Shown here: positions 33,360 through 44,585 of the stretch, one piece after another
How positions within the stretch are numbered: the first letter of the stretch is position 1
Layout of the letters: every line of letters begins with the position of its first letter
NCBI GenBank assembly: GCA_037176885.1
Contig: JAWWNJ010000147.1
Span: 496,001 to 560,000, forward strand
Direction of reading: 5' to 3'
Source of the DNA: Favolaschia claudopus
Taxonomy: Eukaryota; Basidiomycota; Agaricomycetes; Agaricales; Mycenaceae
DNA length: 64,000 nt
The notes under the pieces: model-generated
What the model saw: only the letters and a program-made list of their open reading frames with translations
What the model was told of the DNA's origin: nothing
Databases searched by the model: none
Program-made: the position numbers and the translations under genes

Positions 33360-34770
33360 AACGTTTATCTTTACCTCTTTGCACCTCACCCGTACTGAGT
33401 ATTCGCAAAGAAATGTCGTCAGAGAAGTTCCCCCGAGAGTCCGAGTCGTCGTCCCGACTCGTCACGGCGTCCAGCGAGCAGATGGCGGGTCGTCATAATG
33501 CTATTTGCGCATGGTCCAGTAATGTACAAGAAAGCCAGCGAGACCTGAGCCTGAGCTGCCGTCGTCGTCGTCGTCGGTGTCAAGGTGCTGGCGGGTCACC
33601 GGCCCGTATTCGCTTCGTGACCAACTTCGCGTGACCGTGGGACTTGACGGTTGCTTTGATCCCGAACCTCCACCTCCTGCCAGTGAGGCTTCCTCGTCAA
33701 ACGCACCGACCGACGTGGAAATCAAAGGCTGACTGCGATTCTCTTAGCTTCATTCGACCACTACTACTTGAACTCTGCCATTCTCCTGCACTAGTACTAT
33801 CTACTTAATTCACGACTTCGATTTTTGGGGGCTATCGACTGCCACTGGCCAGTGTATCTGCCACAACTCGTTGGCACAGGTTCGCTACTTTCATGATCCA
33901 GCGCCTGGTGTGTATTAGAGGGTCGCGAAATGGCAATTTCTACTCGGCCCTCCATCTGAATTTGGGTCCATATAAGTGGTGCCGGCATTTCTGTACAGGA
34001 TCTACCAACCTTTGCTATGCGATAGACCAAGAGGAACGGTGTGGAACGAACGGTAACTGGACCTAATTCTTGGTGAGCGTCTGTCTGCCACTTGAAGGGG
34101 CTAACCACGAAAGCTACAGAAACTGGTTTCATCAATAGCGAAATAATTCTCACCCCTTACAAAGGAAGGCGATTAATGCACTTCGGCAAGCAGAACTCGT
34201 GGAATTTTTCTCCACTGAGTATGGCTAGGTATGGCTCAAGCAATCTAACGACTAATCACTATGCCCGACACACCCGGTGACTATCCATGTACAATTGTCG
34301 AGACGCAAGTGCAGCGCAACAATCTACGCCTTCTCACCGCTTCATCCCATCCCTTCTCGCTCGCGATCTTGACATTCGCTTCGATTCGAAGCCGCCGCTC
34401 TCTGTGATTCATGCAAGTCTGACATCCATATGATGGTCGTCCAATCGACAGCTCCCACGACCCATCCCACCCACAGCGCATTTATCAGACTCCAGTCGCA
34501 ATCCTACGCCACCGCATGCTCTCGGTGCGTTTTTTGCGGACTTTACCCTGGTCCGTCTTCTCATCCCTTCCGTTCCAAAGCCAGCGTTGGGTCAGCTATC
34601 AACTGCCAATCTTACCAAAAATGGGTAGAATTCACGGAAGCAGAATCGGGACACGGCCACAATTACAGTAAACGTTATTACCTTTCATAAAGGCAGATGT
34701 CTTTCATTTCAGCAGCCCTCCACTTCTGTTTTTCTCTCTTCCGTTCCGGCTCGCCCACTGAGCTGTTGAC
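33360..34770. other. Region with weak minus-strand coding signal
   Basis: The minus frame 33725..33501 (AFDEEASLAGGGGSGSKQ, then a DTDDDDDGSSGSG acidic run) relates to the minus frame at 23.6-23.85 kb. A GTC/GAC trinucleotide run lies at 33559..33577. No full gene can be built. 34100..34770 holds nothing supported. Confidence 0.25.
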
Positions 34771-36309
34771 ATGAAAGACCTCGCTCTTGTCTACGGGCCT
34801 CTGCTCATCGGGGGTGCAGTAGCTCTCATGTGTGTTCCCGGTCTCGGTCTTCTCCTCATTCGATGCTCAATTTCTTCCCTCGTTTCTCGCAGGCTCAGTG
34901 GGATCGTCGCTGTTCAATGTATAATATTCTTCAAATTATATCCCGACGAGTCGGGCGTGAAGACTGGTATGGTCGCGACAGTGTGGTATGTCACGTTCCC
35001 CTCCAACTTCTTCCCTCTGTCGTCCTCTGCTGATCAGGACAATGGAACAGGACTCTCGATGTAGCCCAGTCCGCCTTCATCGCGGCTTCACTTTTCAGTT
35101 ATTTCGTTACGCATTTTGGGGACACTACTATTGTTGCGCTCATTCCTGGGTGCGTTTTCTTTCCTGTTCATCTTGCGAAGCCGAAGTTGATAAGCAAATT
35201 GTTTTACAGTTCCGTCGCGGTACGCCTACAAACTCCTCATTGCAGCCAATCCTGACAATCGACAACGCAGCTCACAATCCTACTAACCGTACGCGTTTTG
35301 GCCTCTTCTTATAACGCATCTCAACATCTCCGTAGGCCGCGCAAACTTGTGTTGTACATCTTTTCTATGCACATAAAATTCACCGATGTACGAGTTCCTG
35401 CGCTCCGTGTTAATAGTGTTACTGATTGGCAAGGACGTACGATTAGCGAGTGGGAAGAATTGGTTCATCACTTTCCCCATTGTGCGTCTATATACCTTTT
35501 TCGTACTCTGCTTCCACGCGAATCTAAATTTCGTTGTACAATTGTAGGTGCTTCTTGCCAGCCTTCGTTTGGGTAAGTTATCTGAAAGCCGCAGAAGATG
35601 AAAACTCACGATTGTCTCGGGGATTCAGTGGCTGCCATCCGTAAGTCGATAATTATCCTGTCGGCGTCTGGCGAAGCTCAATCTCTATCGGGTTTTCAGT
35701 CTCGACTGTCGAGATGTGACTCCACTACTATCTCTCTTCTCCGAATATGCTGCTAATTTCAATCAAAGGTTGCGCCTGGGCCATTGGAAAGCGTTCCAAG
35801 ACCGTCCATATCCTCGAGTATGTCTTTCCATCCAGTTAGCCGGTAAACTCTCAGCAACCGTTCCAGTTTCTCTTCACCTCCGGTCTTTCGCTCTCAGCGG
35901 GAACGGACATGATCATTACGATTTGTTTGTGCTACTATCTCAGGAGGATTCGCAAGCTTTCTTCGTCTTCTATGTCAGTGCTTCATTCATATTTAGCTCT
36001 TGACATTTTTAACTGTTGGTGCGCTGACATACTCTGGGTGCAGAATGCGGAACGTTTTGGATACGCTTACCTTGTATACGCTAGAGAATGGCTTGATTAC
36101 ATGGTCCGTCTATATTGTACCTCATCTTGACTTCATCTTCATTTGCAATGCACTACCTAGTCTCGCGACTATGGGTTCTCTGTTCTTCGTAAGTCTCCTT
36201 AAATCTCTTGCGCCTGCCGCTAAATCATCCACAATCACAGTGGCTTTTCTATACCGGAACCAGTTTCTCACTTTCCCTTCATTTCATCATCGGAAAACGT
36301 ATGTTCCAC

Positions 36310-36340
<31 letters not shown>

Positions 36341-36891
36341 TTCCACCCAACACCTCACGCGCCTTCTCCCTCTCACAGTGTACCCAAATTCGCTCCTCCT
36401 GCTTCTTAACACGCGCAAAGAACTCAGAGAGATGCATTCCGGCGACCCCAGTGTCCAAATTCTCGACACATCGAAACACCTTGCTGCAAGCTATTATACG
36501 AGTTTCCCTCATCGATCTCCGCCACCACCGCCAATTTCGCATCGCATAACGCAGTTCCCGCTCTCAGCGACTCCGGTTTGTCCTCCCATATAGATTGAGA
36601 GTTTCGGGATACTGACGAAGAAATGGCACGCAGTCGCATGACATTTTCGAGTATCGACCGTCATTCAAGATGCATCACCCTCAACCTCAAGAGCGAGTGG
36701 GTGTTCTCGTGCCTGAATGTCAAGCTTTCATTTTCTTACCATTTCCTGCTCAGGTCCAAGTCAAAGTCCAGCGAACCGTAACGCGCGACTCGGATTACAT
36801 CCCAGCTTCCCTATCTACATCAGACCTTGAAGCACAATCAGAACCGAGATCCCTAGGAAATACTTCTTTGAAGTGGCGGGCACTTCCATAA
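34771..36891 (+). CDS. DUF6534 domain-containing seven-transmembrane protein
   Basis: About 376 residues from 18 exons: 34771..34829, 34893..34985, 35051..35149, 35210..35219, 35271..35288, 35336..35387, 35447..35481, 35548..35572, 35629..35640, 35700..35715, 35769..35817, 35855..35973, 36044..36103, 36161..36188, 36241..36298, 36379..36575, 36634..36696 and 36754..36891. Every junction keeps frame and rebuilds the family pattern: GPLLIGGAVALMLSGIVAVQ, VWTLDVAQSAFIAASLFSYF, LTILLTAAQTCVVHLFYAHK, NWFITFPIVLLASLRLVAAI, FTSGLSLSAGTDMIITICLC, LYTLENGLITCLAT, and the signature LYPNSLLLLLNTRKELREM. This is a mushroom-expanded, multi-pass membrane family of unknown function. The tail is polar. Exons of 10, 12, 16 and 18 nt are unusual. 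The last two splices are less certain than the rest. Confidence 0.8.
36309..36337 (+). repeat. 29-nt poly-C tract inside an intron
   Basis: An uninterrupted run of C inside the intron 36299..36378 of the DUF6534 gene, between a GTATGT donor and a TCTCACAG acceptor. The length may be inexact because homopolymers are error-prone. Confidence 0.9.
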
Positions 36892-37550
36892 CCCTCAAGC
36901 ATTCATTCGTTCCGTATCTTAACATTCTGCCCGCGCCGTGCGGCCGAGTAATTCATTACTACATACTTTCACTCGTTTTATAACTACAATGGAATGTACT
37001 ATTAGCATGCGCATATCTGACCTGCGTTACGTTGTCTTGCTGAAGTCTCAGAGGATGTTGCAAGGCCAGCACCGACAACAAGTCCCGCCGTGCCGGCATT
37101 CACTCCGCCATCAGATAGCGCATCACAGAAGTACAGCCACAGACAACCGTCATCTTCTTCCCAACGACACGAGTCGGACACTCCGAGTCTCCCTATCGAA
37201 CTCGGCTCTGGCCTGGAACGAGCCGTTCTTCAGCAAGGCTGAACGTGGCAGCAACGTGGCAGCATCGACGACTCCATGTCGGTCTGGTTCCTTCAGAATT
37301 CTTCTAACTCTCCTCGAAATTCTTCTGCGCCGCTTGTGCGCCATCTGGAGATACAGGTCTATCTATGGTCCATCTTTATCTATTCAACATACAGTGATGC
37401 CCCCGCGATAACCGCCCTGCAACGCTTTCGATAGGTTCCGGTGCAGTTCCTTGCCTTTTCTGCGGCTTTTTTCTATGAATAGAATGTAAGTAATTGATCG
37501 TCAGTCAATAATACAAGCGCTGAGCGTCAATATTTCAATTCATATCAGGT
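36892..37550. other. Intergenic region
   Basis: No supported gene. A plus frame at 36938..37411 has no recognisable feature. Confidence 0.3.
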
Positions 37551-38421
37551 TCTACAGACTTCGGAACGATCCGGCACCGGAGCACTAATATAAGCTGTAT
37601 TCTCATCATAGCTGGAAGCGTTCGTGAGACCCCCGAACTTCCATTCCTTCGCCCACCTCCTCAGCATGCTCTTCACTGCGGCCTATCGTACCTTCTGTTT
37701 TCTGATGTCTCGCTTACACCTACTGACCATTAGATGCCAGGGCTCGTCCAGGCGATCTGTCTGATCCAAATCGCCGCAAGCGTGGCTCGCCTCAGCTTGT
37801 ACGGACTCGACGACCTTTGTGTGTAGCGTCAAATTGTTGCACGAAAAAGGCTGATGGCTCGTTTCAGGGGTCTTCAAGTTCTGCCAGATTGCCCCTGCGC
37901 TTCATAGCTGTATGTTCGCGCATGCAGTGAATCGCCTGTCCGTGTTTCTTCCATTTTTCCAGTAGATATCGATTCTACTTATCAGCAGACTCAGCTGCGC
38001 CCGTTCCCCTGTGCCTGAAAACCATAAACGGAAACGCTGGAATAGTGTCAGTGGTCAATACTATGCTCTGCTCGGCTTCACTCTGTTTTCGGGTCAAGTC
38101 AGTAAGTTTCCGCAGTCAATCCAGATACTTGCAATGGGTGCTGATCAAATCTAAGTCGTGCTGGAATTTCTCTACTTTTACAGCTCATCTTTTGCCGCCC
38201 GCATCGTCACGACTTGTGCAGCGCCTCTGTGGCGCGGGCCCGGCTTTCTCGTCTTCAGGCACTTTCATGTAAGTTGCCTTATCGTCTATCTGGACCTCGT
38301 GCTCCGTTTCGCAGTCCTTGCATCGAGTATGTGCTTTCTCCTCGAGCCGTCTGCAAAAATTTATGCATGCATCAGTATTCCACGCTCTCCTAGTACTACG
38401 CCGCCGCGCCATCGAGGTCTA
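37551..38421 (+). pseudogene. 5' part of a gene interrupted by the Plavaka transposon
   Basis: Segments match the uninterrupted paralogue at 45343..46438 in order: TIRH(R/W)ST near 37570, GLVQAICLIQIAASVARLSLYG (versus GLVYALSLIQTIAGMARVALYG) near 37740, WNSVSGQYYALL near 38040, APLWRGPGFLVFRH near 38220, and LRRRAIEV just before the transposon. The hydrophobic segments suggest a membrane protein; I do not recognise the family. Coding stops at 38421 where the element begins after GTCTA. The remainder lies at 44403..44585. Confidence 0.6.
38420..38421. repeat. TA target site duplication, left
   Basis: TA immediately before the TIR TGTCGGAAAAA. The same dinucleotide follows the right TIR at 44403..44404. 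Confidence 0.65.
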
Positions 38422-38640
38422 TGTCGGAAAAATCCAGATTGGAATATAGCGGACTATAGCCAACTATAAGCCTGTGCAATCCCGCAATCCCTGGCGTGGC
38501 TTATAACAGATAGGTCAAGATCACATAAGCCTTCGCAATCCCTTGTAAGCCACCTATAAGCCATCGCCTGTCTCATAAGCAGATGTAAGGTCTTATCATA
38601 GGATATGCGGAATATGTGCCTATAACTATTTAGAAGCACT
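38422..38640. repeat. Left subterminal repeat array of the transposon
   Basis: Contains the TIR followed by ATAAGCC/GTAAGCC/TTATAAC words about every 15-35 bp. These are candidate transposase binding sites, as in CACTA-type elements. Confidence 0.6.
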
Positions 38641-38801
38641 TGTACGCAGGCTGAGGCCGGCAGTCCACCACTGGTGAGCATTGGGGATTAAATGATTGTT
38701 ATTTGCATGAATTGTATTATATTTACGGGGTTCGGGCGCCATGAAATGCAGCAATAAGAATCGGATTTTCTATATACAATTACATTGCACAAGCAAAAGA
38801 T

Positions 38802-40416
38802 CTATCGACGTCCGCGCCTCGCCATGGAGATTGAGGCTGCTGCAGTTGCACTGCTGCGCGTCGTGCGCCTCGGAGCTGGCTTCCGCGGTGCAACGGGGGA
38901 GGGTGAACGCTGGGGGGACGGGAGATCCGGCGTAGGGGAGGGTTGGCGAGGTGGGGGAGCAGGAGTGGAAGGAGGCCTGCGAGGTGGAGAAGGAGGAAGC
39001 GGGGAAGGAGCACGCTGCTCCTGAGGAATCTGATTAATAAACAGGCATCAATGAAAGAATAGATGACGCACCTGGATTGGGGAAGGAGAACGACGACCGG
39101 AAATGAAAAAATCATCGTCATCTTCCTCGTTCTCAAGATCTTGGTTTCCCGCCACTCGCATGCCGTCGTTGAGATTCTTGACGTCGTCTAATTCAGGGAA
39201 AAAGATGTGGTTCCAATAGTCGAGGAGGCCGAGCGCCCACGGCTTTTCGTCCGACACCGCTTCGAGGAGCTTCTCAAGGTAATAGCTGTGACGCTCGCGA
39301 TAGTTGATCCCCGTCTCGTCGCCGATTTCGACAAGTTGAGTGTCGGCGGAGTGAAGCCAGATGGCCTTAGAGAATTGGTCACAACAGAGAATAGACATAT
39401 GAAGGAACGACGTACGAGAACTCACAATTGCGCCGGTGTTTACTGACTTGATCTTGTATATCTTTTCAACGAACCTGTTCCCCGTCCGCTTCGACTTCCC
39501 CTCAAATAGACCCTCAGCGCCCTTTGGACCGCGGATTATGGAAGCATAAATCTACAAGGCCATGTGAGCTCAGTACGGATATAAAATTGTGACGCACATT
39601 TAACAGAACAGGACCGCGCAAAAAACCATCCAGGTCCTGCACGCCTGTCAAGTACAGGATAGGAACCTTGGTTTTGGAGTAGAAGGGTTCTTTGGTGGCA
39701 GTTCCTGTCTGATAACCGATGTCGGTGCGAAACGCGTTGAAGCGTGATGAAGAGCTCTTGAAGGGACGGGTGTCATCGACGATGTAACGAAGCGCTGGAC
39801 CGCGCAGCCGAGTACTAGTGTTAGAGAGTTGGCTCTTCATGCCATCTTCGAACTGATTATGTTTCAGTCTATGCACACGAAGAGTCAAGATGTCACGCAC
39901 CGAATTCGCTACCAACCGAGTTGTTCGGTGACGGTGTATGTCTTCAGGGAGATAGTGCATGACTTGAAGAAGCTGGCCTTGGACCCTGTTTTTGGCAGAA
40001 TCAAACTCCGTCGCTGGTTCGAAGTCCGGATCGATGGCGACAGTCAAAACCGCTGTATCCACGAGGAAAAGGGACTCCTGCACGACGAAATGGCGGCCTG
40101 CTTCGCGTGCCGCGCCTTCGATAGAGGCAGCATCTTCAACAGAGTCGTCCGCCTGGGCAGCTCGATTGAAACGACCGCGCTGCCGCTTGGGTTGTGCCTG
40201 AGAAATGGACTGATTCTCGGCGTCGGTGAGTCGGCGTTTGAGACTGCCAACTCCGTCTCTGAGTTCGTTTGTGCGCGCTTGAATATCGCGTTGAATGCGA
40301 CGTTGAACATCGGGGGGTTTGCTCGGGGACAGTTGTTGCAGAAGATCGAGCAAGTCGTCTGTGGCGCGAGTCGGCGATGATGGAGGAGACGAGGGTGGAA
40401 GACTAGAGTGAGGCAT
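38802..40416 (-). CDS. Transposon-encoded accessory protein, DUF6698-like
   Basis: Exons on minus: 40416..39901, 39852..39598, 39551..39426, 39365..39072 and 39029..38802, giving about 472 residues. The N-terminus is Ser/Pro-rich with a DLLDLLQQLSPSKPPDVQ segment and a basic KRQRGR stretch. The core has LRGPALRYIVDD, KVPILYLTG, IIRGPKGAEGLFEGKSKRTG, GIKYR-like GINYRERHSYYLEKLLEA, and LLDYWNHIFFPEL. The final (F)Y-x3-L...L-x-x-WN-x-x-(I/F)FP arrangement resembles DUF6698 proteins that accompany transposons in mushrooms. The C-terminus is a Pro/Ser/Arg-rich tail ending MARRGRR. Its function is unknown; it may help the transposase. Intron 39900..39853 is 48 nt and stop-free, so retention would add 16 residues. 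Confidence 0.65.
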
Positions 40417-40638
40417 ATTGATGTAGTAGAAGGTGTGGAAGAGAGAGTGAGGGAAGCGTACCGGACACTTATATACCCTCCCAGCCGAATGCCACTGAGC
40501 TTGAGGCCACCATTGTCCGTCGTGGTTTGTGTCAAACGGCGAATGCCAAATTTGGACATCAATGACGTGTGACGTCACGCGTTGAGTCCCTTCCCAATCC
40601 CTTCGCATCTTCCATCCGCCCGTCTCACTGTGTGTCCT
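40417..40638. promoter_or_regulatory. Shared divergent promoter of the two transposon genes
   Basis: 222 bp separate the two start codons, which point away from each other. On the minus side GTATATAAG (TATA-like) lies around 40470. Confidence 0.45.
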
Positions 40639-43600
40639 ATGCCTCCAAAAGCCGGTTACAAACGAAAAACAGCGACACAAGTAAGAGGAAACCTAAAGGA
40701 TCCTCCCCATTCAGCTTCAACTGGCAAAACATGTCGGTCTTGCGGCCGAGAGATACCCCGGAATCTGCTGCAACACGAGAGAGTGTGTCGAATCAACGCT
40801 AAAAGCCGGAAAGAGTTGTTAGAAAGCGTTCGTCGGGCAGGATTCCCGCAAAATAACTCGTCTGTTCACCAGGTGCGTGTCAAATGTGTCAGCGGGAAAT
40901 TCAAAGTGTTCAACTCAGCGATCGACAGCGCGAAAATCTTGAATCTGGGCAACACCACGCTCCAATGGACGTGGAGGATTTAATTCAGCTTCCTACACAT
41001 GAAATCTACCAACACCTTCCCCCTGACTTTGCCAACGGTCTCGACTCGGAGTTTGCCCCTCCAGGAGACGATACCATGGCGCCAGTTTCTCTCAATCTCC
41101 ATCTACCTCGGCGATTCATCTTCATAAAGCATCATCCACATTCGAAAAAACCAGATGAAATTGTTTCCTTGGACAGTACTCCGTCTGAATCCCCAGAACC
41201 ATCTCTCACCGGCGACATCATTCCCAAGCCCCTTGTCGATGCTCGTCCCTGGAAACCGTTCAGAAATTACGCGGACTACTTGTTCACCTCTCGCTGCGTC
41301 GAAAAACGCGCCTCCAATCGCGAGATTGATCGAGATCTCCGGGACCACCATTCCGGCGCATTCTCGTCAGGCAAAACCTTGATCACCTTTCGAAATCATC
41401 GAGATATGGAAAAGTCTTTAACTGCCGCCCGGGGCAGTAATATCTCAGTGAGTAAATTTGTTCTTGTAGGCCTGCGTCCTTGCTCATATGTGCTTGATCT
41501 TAGTTTCGTCGTCAAACTCTTAGAATAGATTTTGACGGGACCGAATTCGGTGGCATGTACGATGTCGAAGTTGAATTCAGAGATCCTTGGGAAGTCATGA
41601 GGCAATGGATCACTGATCCCAGTCTGGCGCCCGTGAGTACATGGTTTTCGCAGAAGAAGTTCCTGTGCATGAACGGGAAGGTCGACTTTTCCAACCAGCT
41701 GTACGACGAGCCGTGCACTGGACGGAACTGGAAAAGCTTCGAGGTTCGTATTGAGATATAATTGCCCATTGTTTCGTGCTTAATTTTTCGAAGGACACTC
41801 TTCCAGAGCGTAGCGAGAAAGAGCCATATCCGACTTGCTACCTCGGTCTACATGTCTGGCTCGATAAAGGACTCGTCGCAACCAAAGTCAAGATGCATCC
41901 CATACTGATTCGCGGGTGCTGGATTCACTCCAAAACTCGCAACGGATCAGGGAACGGTGGATCTGCCTTGGCTGGATTCGTTAAAATGGTATGTCGCAAT
42001 ATAATTGACTTCAAATTATCATCTTCTAACCATCTGGAAACTCCATAAGCCTCACAGCATCCGTCAAATAGACCCCAATACGCTCAAGGGCGCCGCAAGA
42101 GCGGAGTACGACCGCTTGAAGCGAATGATTTATCGAGGTGTGTGTCAGGTTGTGATGGCTTCGCTTGAGCACCGGTCGCACAACGGAGAGACTTTGCGTT
42201 TTGGAGATGGTGTTATTCGTGTGGCATATCCCGGAATTCTCATCGAATCAATGGACTTCGAAGAGCTCGCAGCTTGGCTGGGCATTCGCAATTCGAGGTC
42301 ACTTCATCCTTGCCCCCAATGTCTTGTGCATAAAGACGATCTTACCAAATTAACGGAAACATTTCCACCGCGTACCTCTGAAACGATGGCCGCGGCACTC
42401 GCCGAAGCTCCTGTTGGTCCAAAGACGACTCGCAATGATTATCTCAAGAACTTCGGACTTCATGATCTTGAGGTGCGTAAATCATAGTTAGATCTCTGCC
42501 CTGAATTGACGCAAGCACTATAGCATTTTCTTTGGTCATTCCGGAACTCGTGCCCGTTCAGAGCCTCTCCCTACGACTGTCTACACTTTTTTGACGGAGG
42601 CATATGGGGGCGCCATGTATGGCCACTCATCAAGACCTACCTACAGGTCAATGGGCTCGCATCCGAATTTAATGCCAAGTGCGTCTTCATCCATTGGGGT
42701 CTCTTCTCAGCTAATCGAGGTTCAGTATGGGTAAATTCCCGCGTTGGCGCGACTTGAAGCATATCTCGAACCCGACAAACATTGATTATTCCGAGGGACA
42801 AACATTTCTCGACATTCTCAAGGTACTGCTCTTGTTTTTTATCGTTGAGGTTGAGGGTTCGGGTTCATCTTAATCTTTCAGTGCGCGCTATCGTGCATCG
42901 TGCAACTAGTCCCTGCAAACTCCTGTCTTGTTCGACTCATTCGTTGCATGGTCAAGGTTCGCATGATGCTCGGTCTTGAGGTTGTCACCGACACACGAAT
43001 GGAATATCTTCGCGAATTTGTTGCTGAGTATGAGAATCTCTGTGAAGTACGTGTCTTGAATCAGGTTTCTACTCGAAACTTACGTCGCAAATGGTATCAG
43101 GAAGTGTCGGAGGAACACGACAAATCATTTCACTTCCTCAAACAGCATATCCTCTCCCATGCCATCGATTCTTTCAAAGATAAGGGCACAAGTCGCAATC
43201 AGAACACCCGTGTTGGAGAAGGCTTCCAGCAGGAGGTTTCCGATCAATATAAGAAAACGAATGGAAAAGATGCAGAGCACCAAGTAAGTCCCTGCACGGA
43301 TTGTACGATGTTGCCTGTCCTCATGAAGACCGCGTTAGATCTCCGTCATGGATGAAAATGAAGAAACCATGGCTCGTCTTGATATGACCGTCAATGAATG
43401 GCTGGAAAGTCATGAGGAGGACGACAAAGAGCCAATTTTGGCCTCGCAGGGACCAGATACTCATTGGAAGCTTGGTGCTGCCGAGTCCAAGCGGACCAGC
43501 ATTCGTATTGAGACGGAGAATAGAAACCGATCGACGTACCGAAACTTCAACATGCATCTTCGGGAATATCTTGCCACGCATTACCCGCAGCATCCAGTTC

Positions 43601-44100
43601 ATGACGACGAAGATATTCAGGTGAGTATTGGGCTCGGATATGACATGCTCCGACTCACATCTTTGCTATCACAGGTTGAGCCGTGCAAGGTGCTCTATGT
43701 CGAGTTTCAATCAAAGGTGGACTGGAATGGCGAAAGAGACATCTTGCGCTGCAATCCACATTTTCACGGCAGAGAAAGATACGACTCGATCATCTACGAA
43801 GCACAAGGTGATGATCTTGCGATGGGACGACTGGAGCTCGTTTTCCGGTGCCATCTTCCCCGCAACATCACACTTGATTTGGCACTGATACGTCCTTACC
43901 GCAACGCAACGTGGACCCCTCGAACGCGTACTGATTGTCCAATGCGGGAATGGGCTACAGGAGGTTCGGTCTTCATTTCGCTGGAGCACGTCACACGTGG
44001 GGCACTACTTTGCCCGATTTTTGGCGCACCTCGAGAGGTTTTCTACGTGATTGATTGTGTTGACGAGGATATGTTTTTGCGCATAAACAATATTGATTAA
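40639..44100 (+). CDS. Plavaka transposase
   Basis: Exons: 40639..about 40872, (40893-40989)..41447, 41504..41743, 41794..41988, 42050..42472, 42524..42678, 42726..42822, 42882..43046, 43101..43283, 43339..43620 and 43675..44100. All junctions except the first keep frame unambiguously. Near the N-terminus is a C2HC zinc finger (CRSC, then H-x4-C in LLQHERVC). The Plavaka core follows: ARPWKPFRNYADYLF, EFRDPWEVMRQWITDPSLAP, KFLCMNGKV, LYDEPCTGRNW, CYLGLHVWLDKG, MHPILIRGCWIHSKTRNG, GNGGSALAGF, HPCPQCLVHKDDL, LHFFDGGIWGRHVW, GEGFQQEVSDQY, and the end VDEDMFLRINNID. It is expected to cut and move the element through the TIRs. No internal stop is visible, so it could be functional. Confidence 0.85.
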
Positions 44101-44219
44101 CATATATTCTTGATTCTTACTTGATTCCGCAATGAAAGTTAGCACATACCTGATATCTCTAAAGTCTGTATGATATAATAATAAGTACTAGTAGTACTGC
44201 CAAAGTACTGTGCCGTATA

Positions 44220-44402
44220 TGATCCTACAAGCACTCGCGATCACCCACAAGCCACACAACACCTTGCAGTGGCTTGCGGCGGCTGACAGCGGCTTACAAG
44301 TCCTCCCGCTATACAACTATAAGCCGTCGTAAGCCACTGTAAGTCACTGTAAGCCGGTAATCAGGGGCAGTCCATTATAATCCAAAAGCCTTTTTTCCGA
44401 CA
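44220..44402. repeat. Right subterminal repeat array of the transposon
   Basis: Dense CAAGCCAC, CTTACAAG, TATAAGCCGTCG, TAAGCCACTGTAAG motifs, then the inverted TIR ending TTTTTTCCGACA at 44402. Confidence 0.6.
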
Positions 44403-44585
44403 TACGGTACTAATTTGGTCCGGGATCCGGAGTTTACTTCTACCGACCCCAACGCCATGAGATATGTTCCTGCGTGGATGGCGTGCCAGGCTAATGAGCT
44501 CATCGAGGGCTCTGGGATCGTGGTGGACGAGAAACCTGACCAAAAGGAAAAGGTCGATACTGGAAAGGTCGCCGCCTTGGTCTGA
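44403..44585 (+). pseudogene. 3' part of the transposon-interrupted gene
   Basis: Starts with the TA duplication and reads (Y)GTNLVRDPEFTSTDPNAM, YVPAWMACQANELIEG, to a TGA at 44583..44585. The paralogue reads HGSDPVPDPEFTSTDLNAA and YIPAWMACQARDLVNG. Together with 37551..38421 it rebuilds one gene. Confidence 0.65.

Larger units (their letters stand above)
38422..44402. mobile_element. Plavaka-class (CMC-related) DNA transposon, apparently complete
   Basis: A 5,981-bp element. Both ends start with TGTCGGAAAAA in inverted orientation and continue with partial similarity (GGA(A)TATA.GGACT). It is flanked by TA. Both termini are packed with TATAAGCC/TGTAAGCC/CATAAGCC subterminal repeats. It carries a plus-strand Plavaka transposase (40639..44100) and a divergent minus-strand partner gene (38802..40416), both with open frames after splicing. 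Removing the element with one TA joins GAG-GTC-TAC and restores the host gene frame, so the ends are placed to the base. Plavaka transposons are known from fungi and grouped with CACTA/Transib/Chapaev. Confidence 0.85.

Noticed and set aside
36000..36593. Single 197-codon ORF as an independent gene
   Set aside because: It reads through two introns of the DUF6534 gene. Splicing these out gives a continuous family-consistent sequence instead.
38422..44402. A linked TET/JBP-type gene in the transposon
   Set aside because: Such genes accompany some mushroom transposons, so I looked for the HxD...H oxygenase motif in both genes. The partner protein shows no such pattern.
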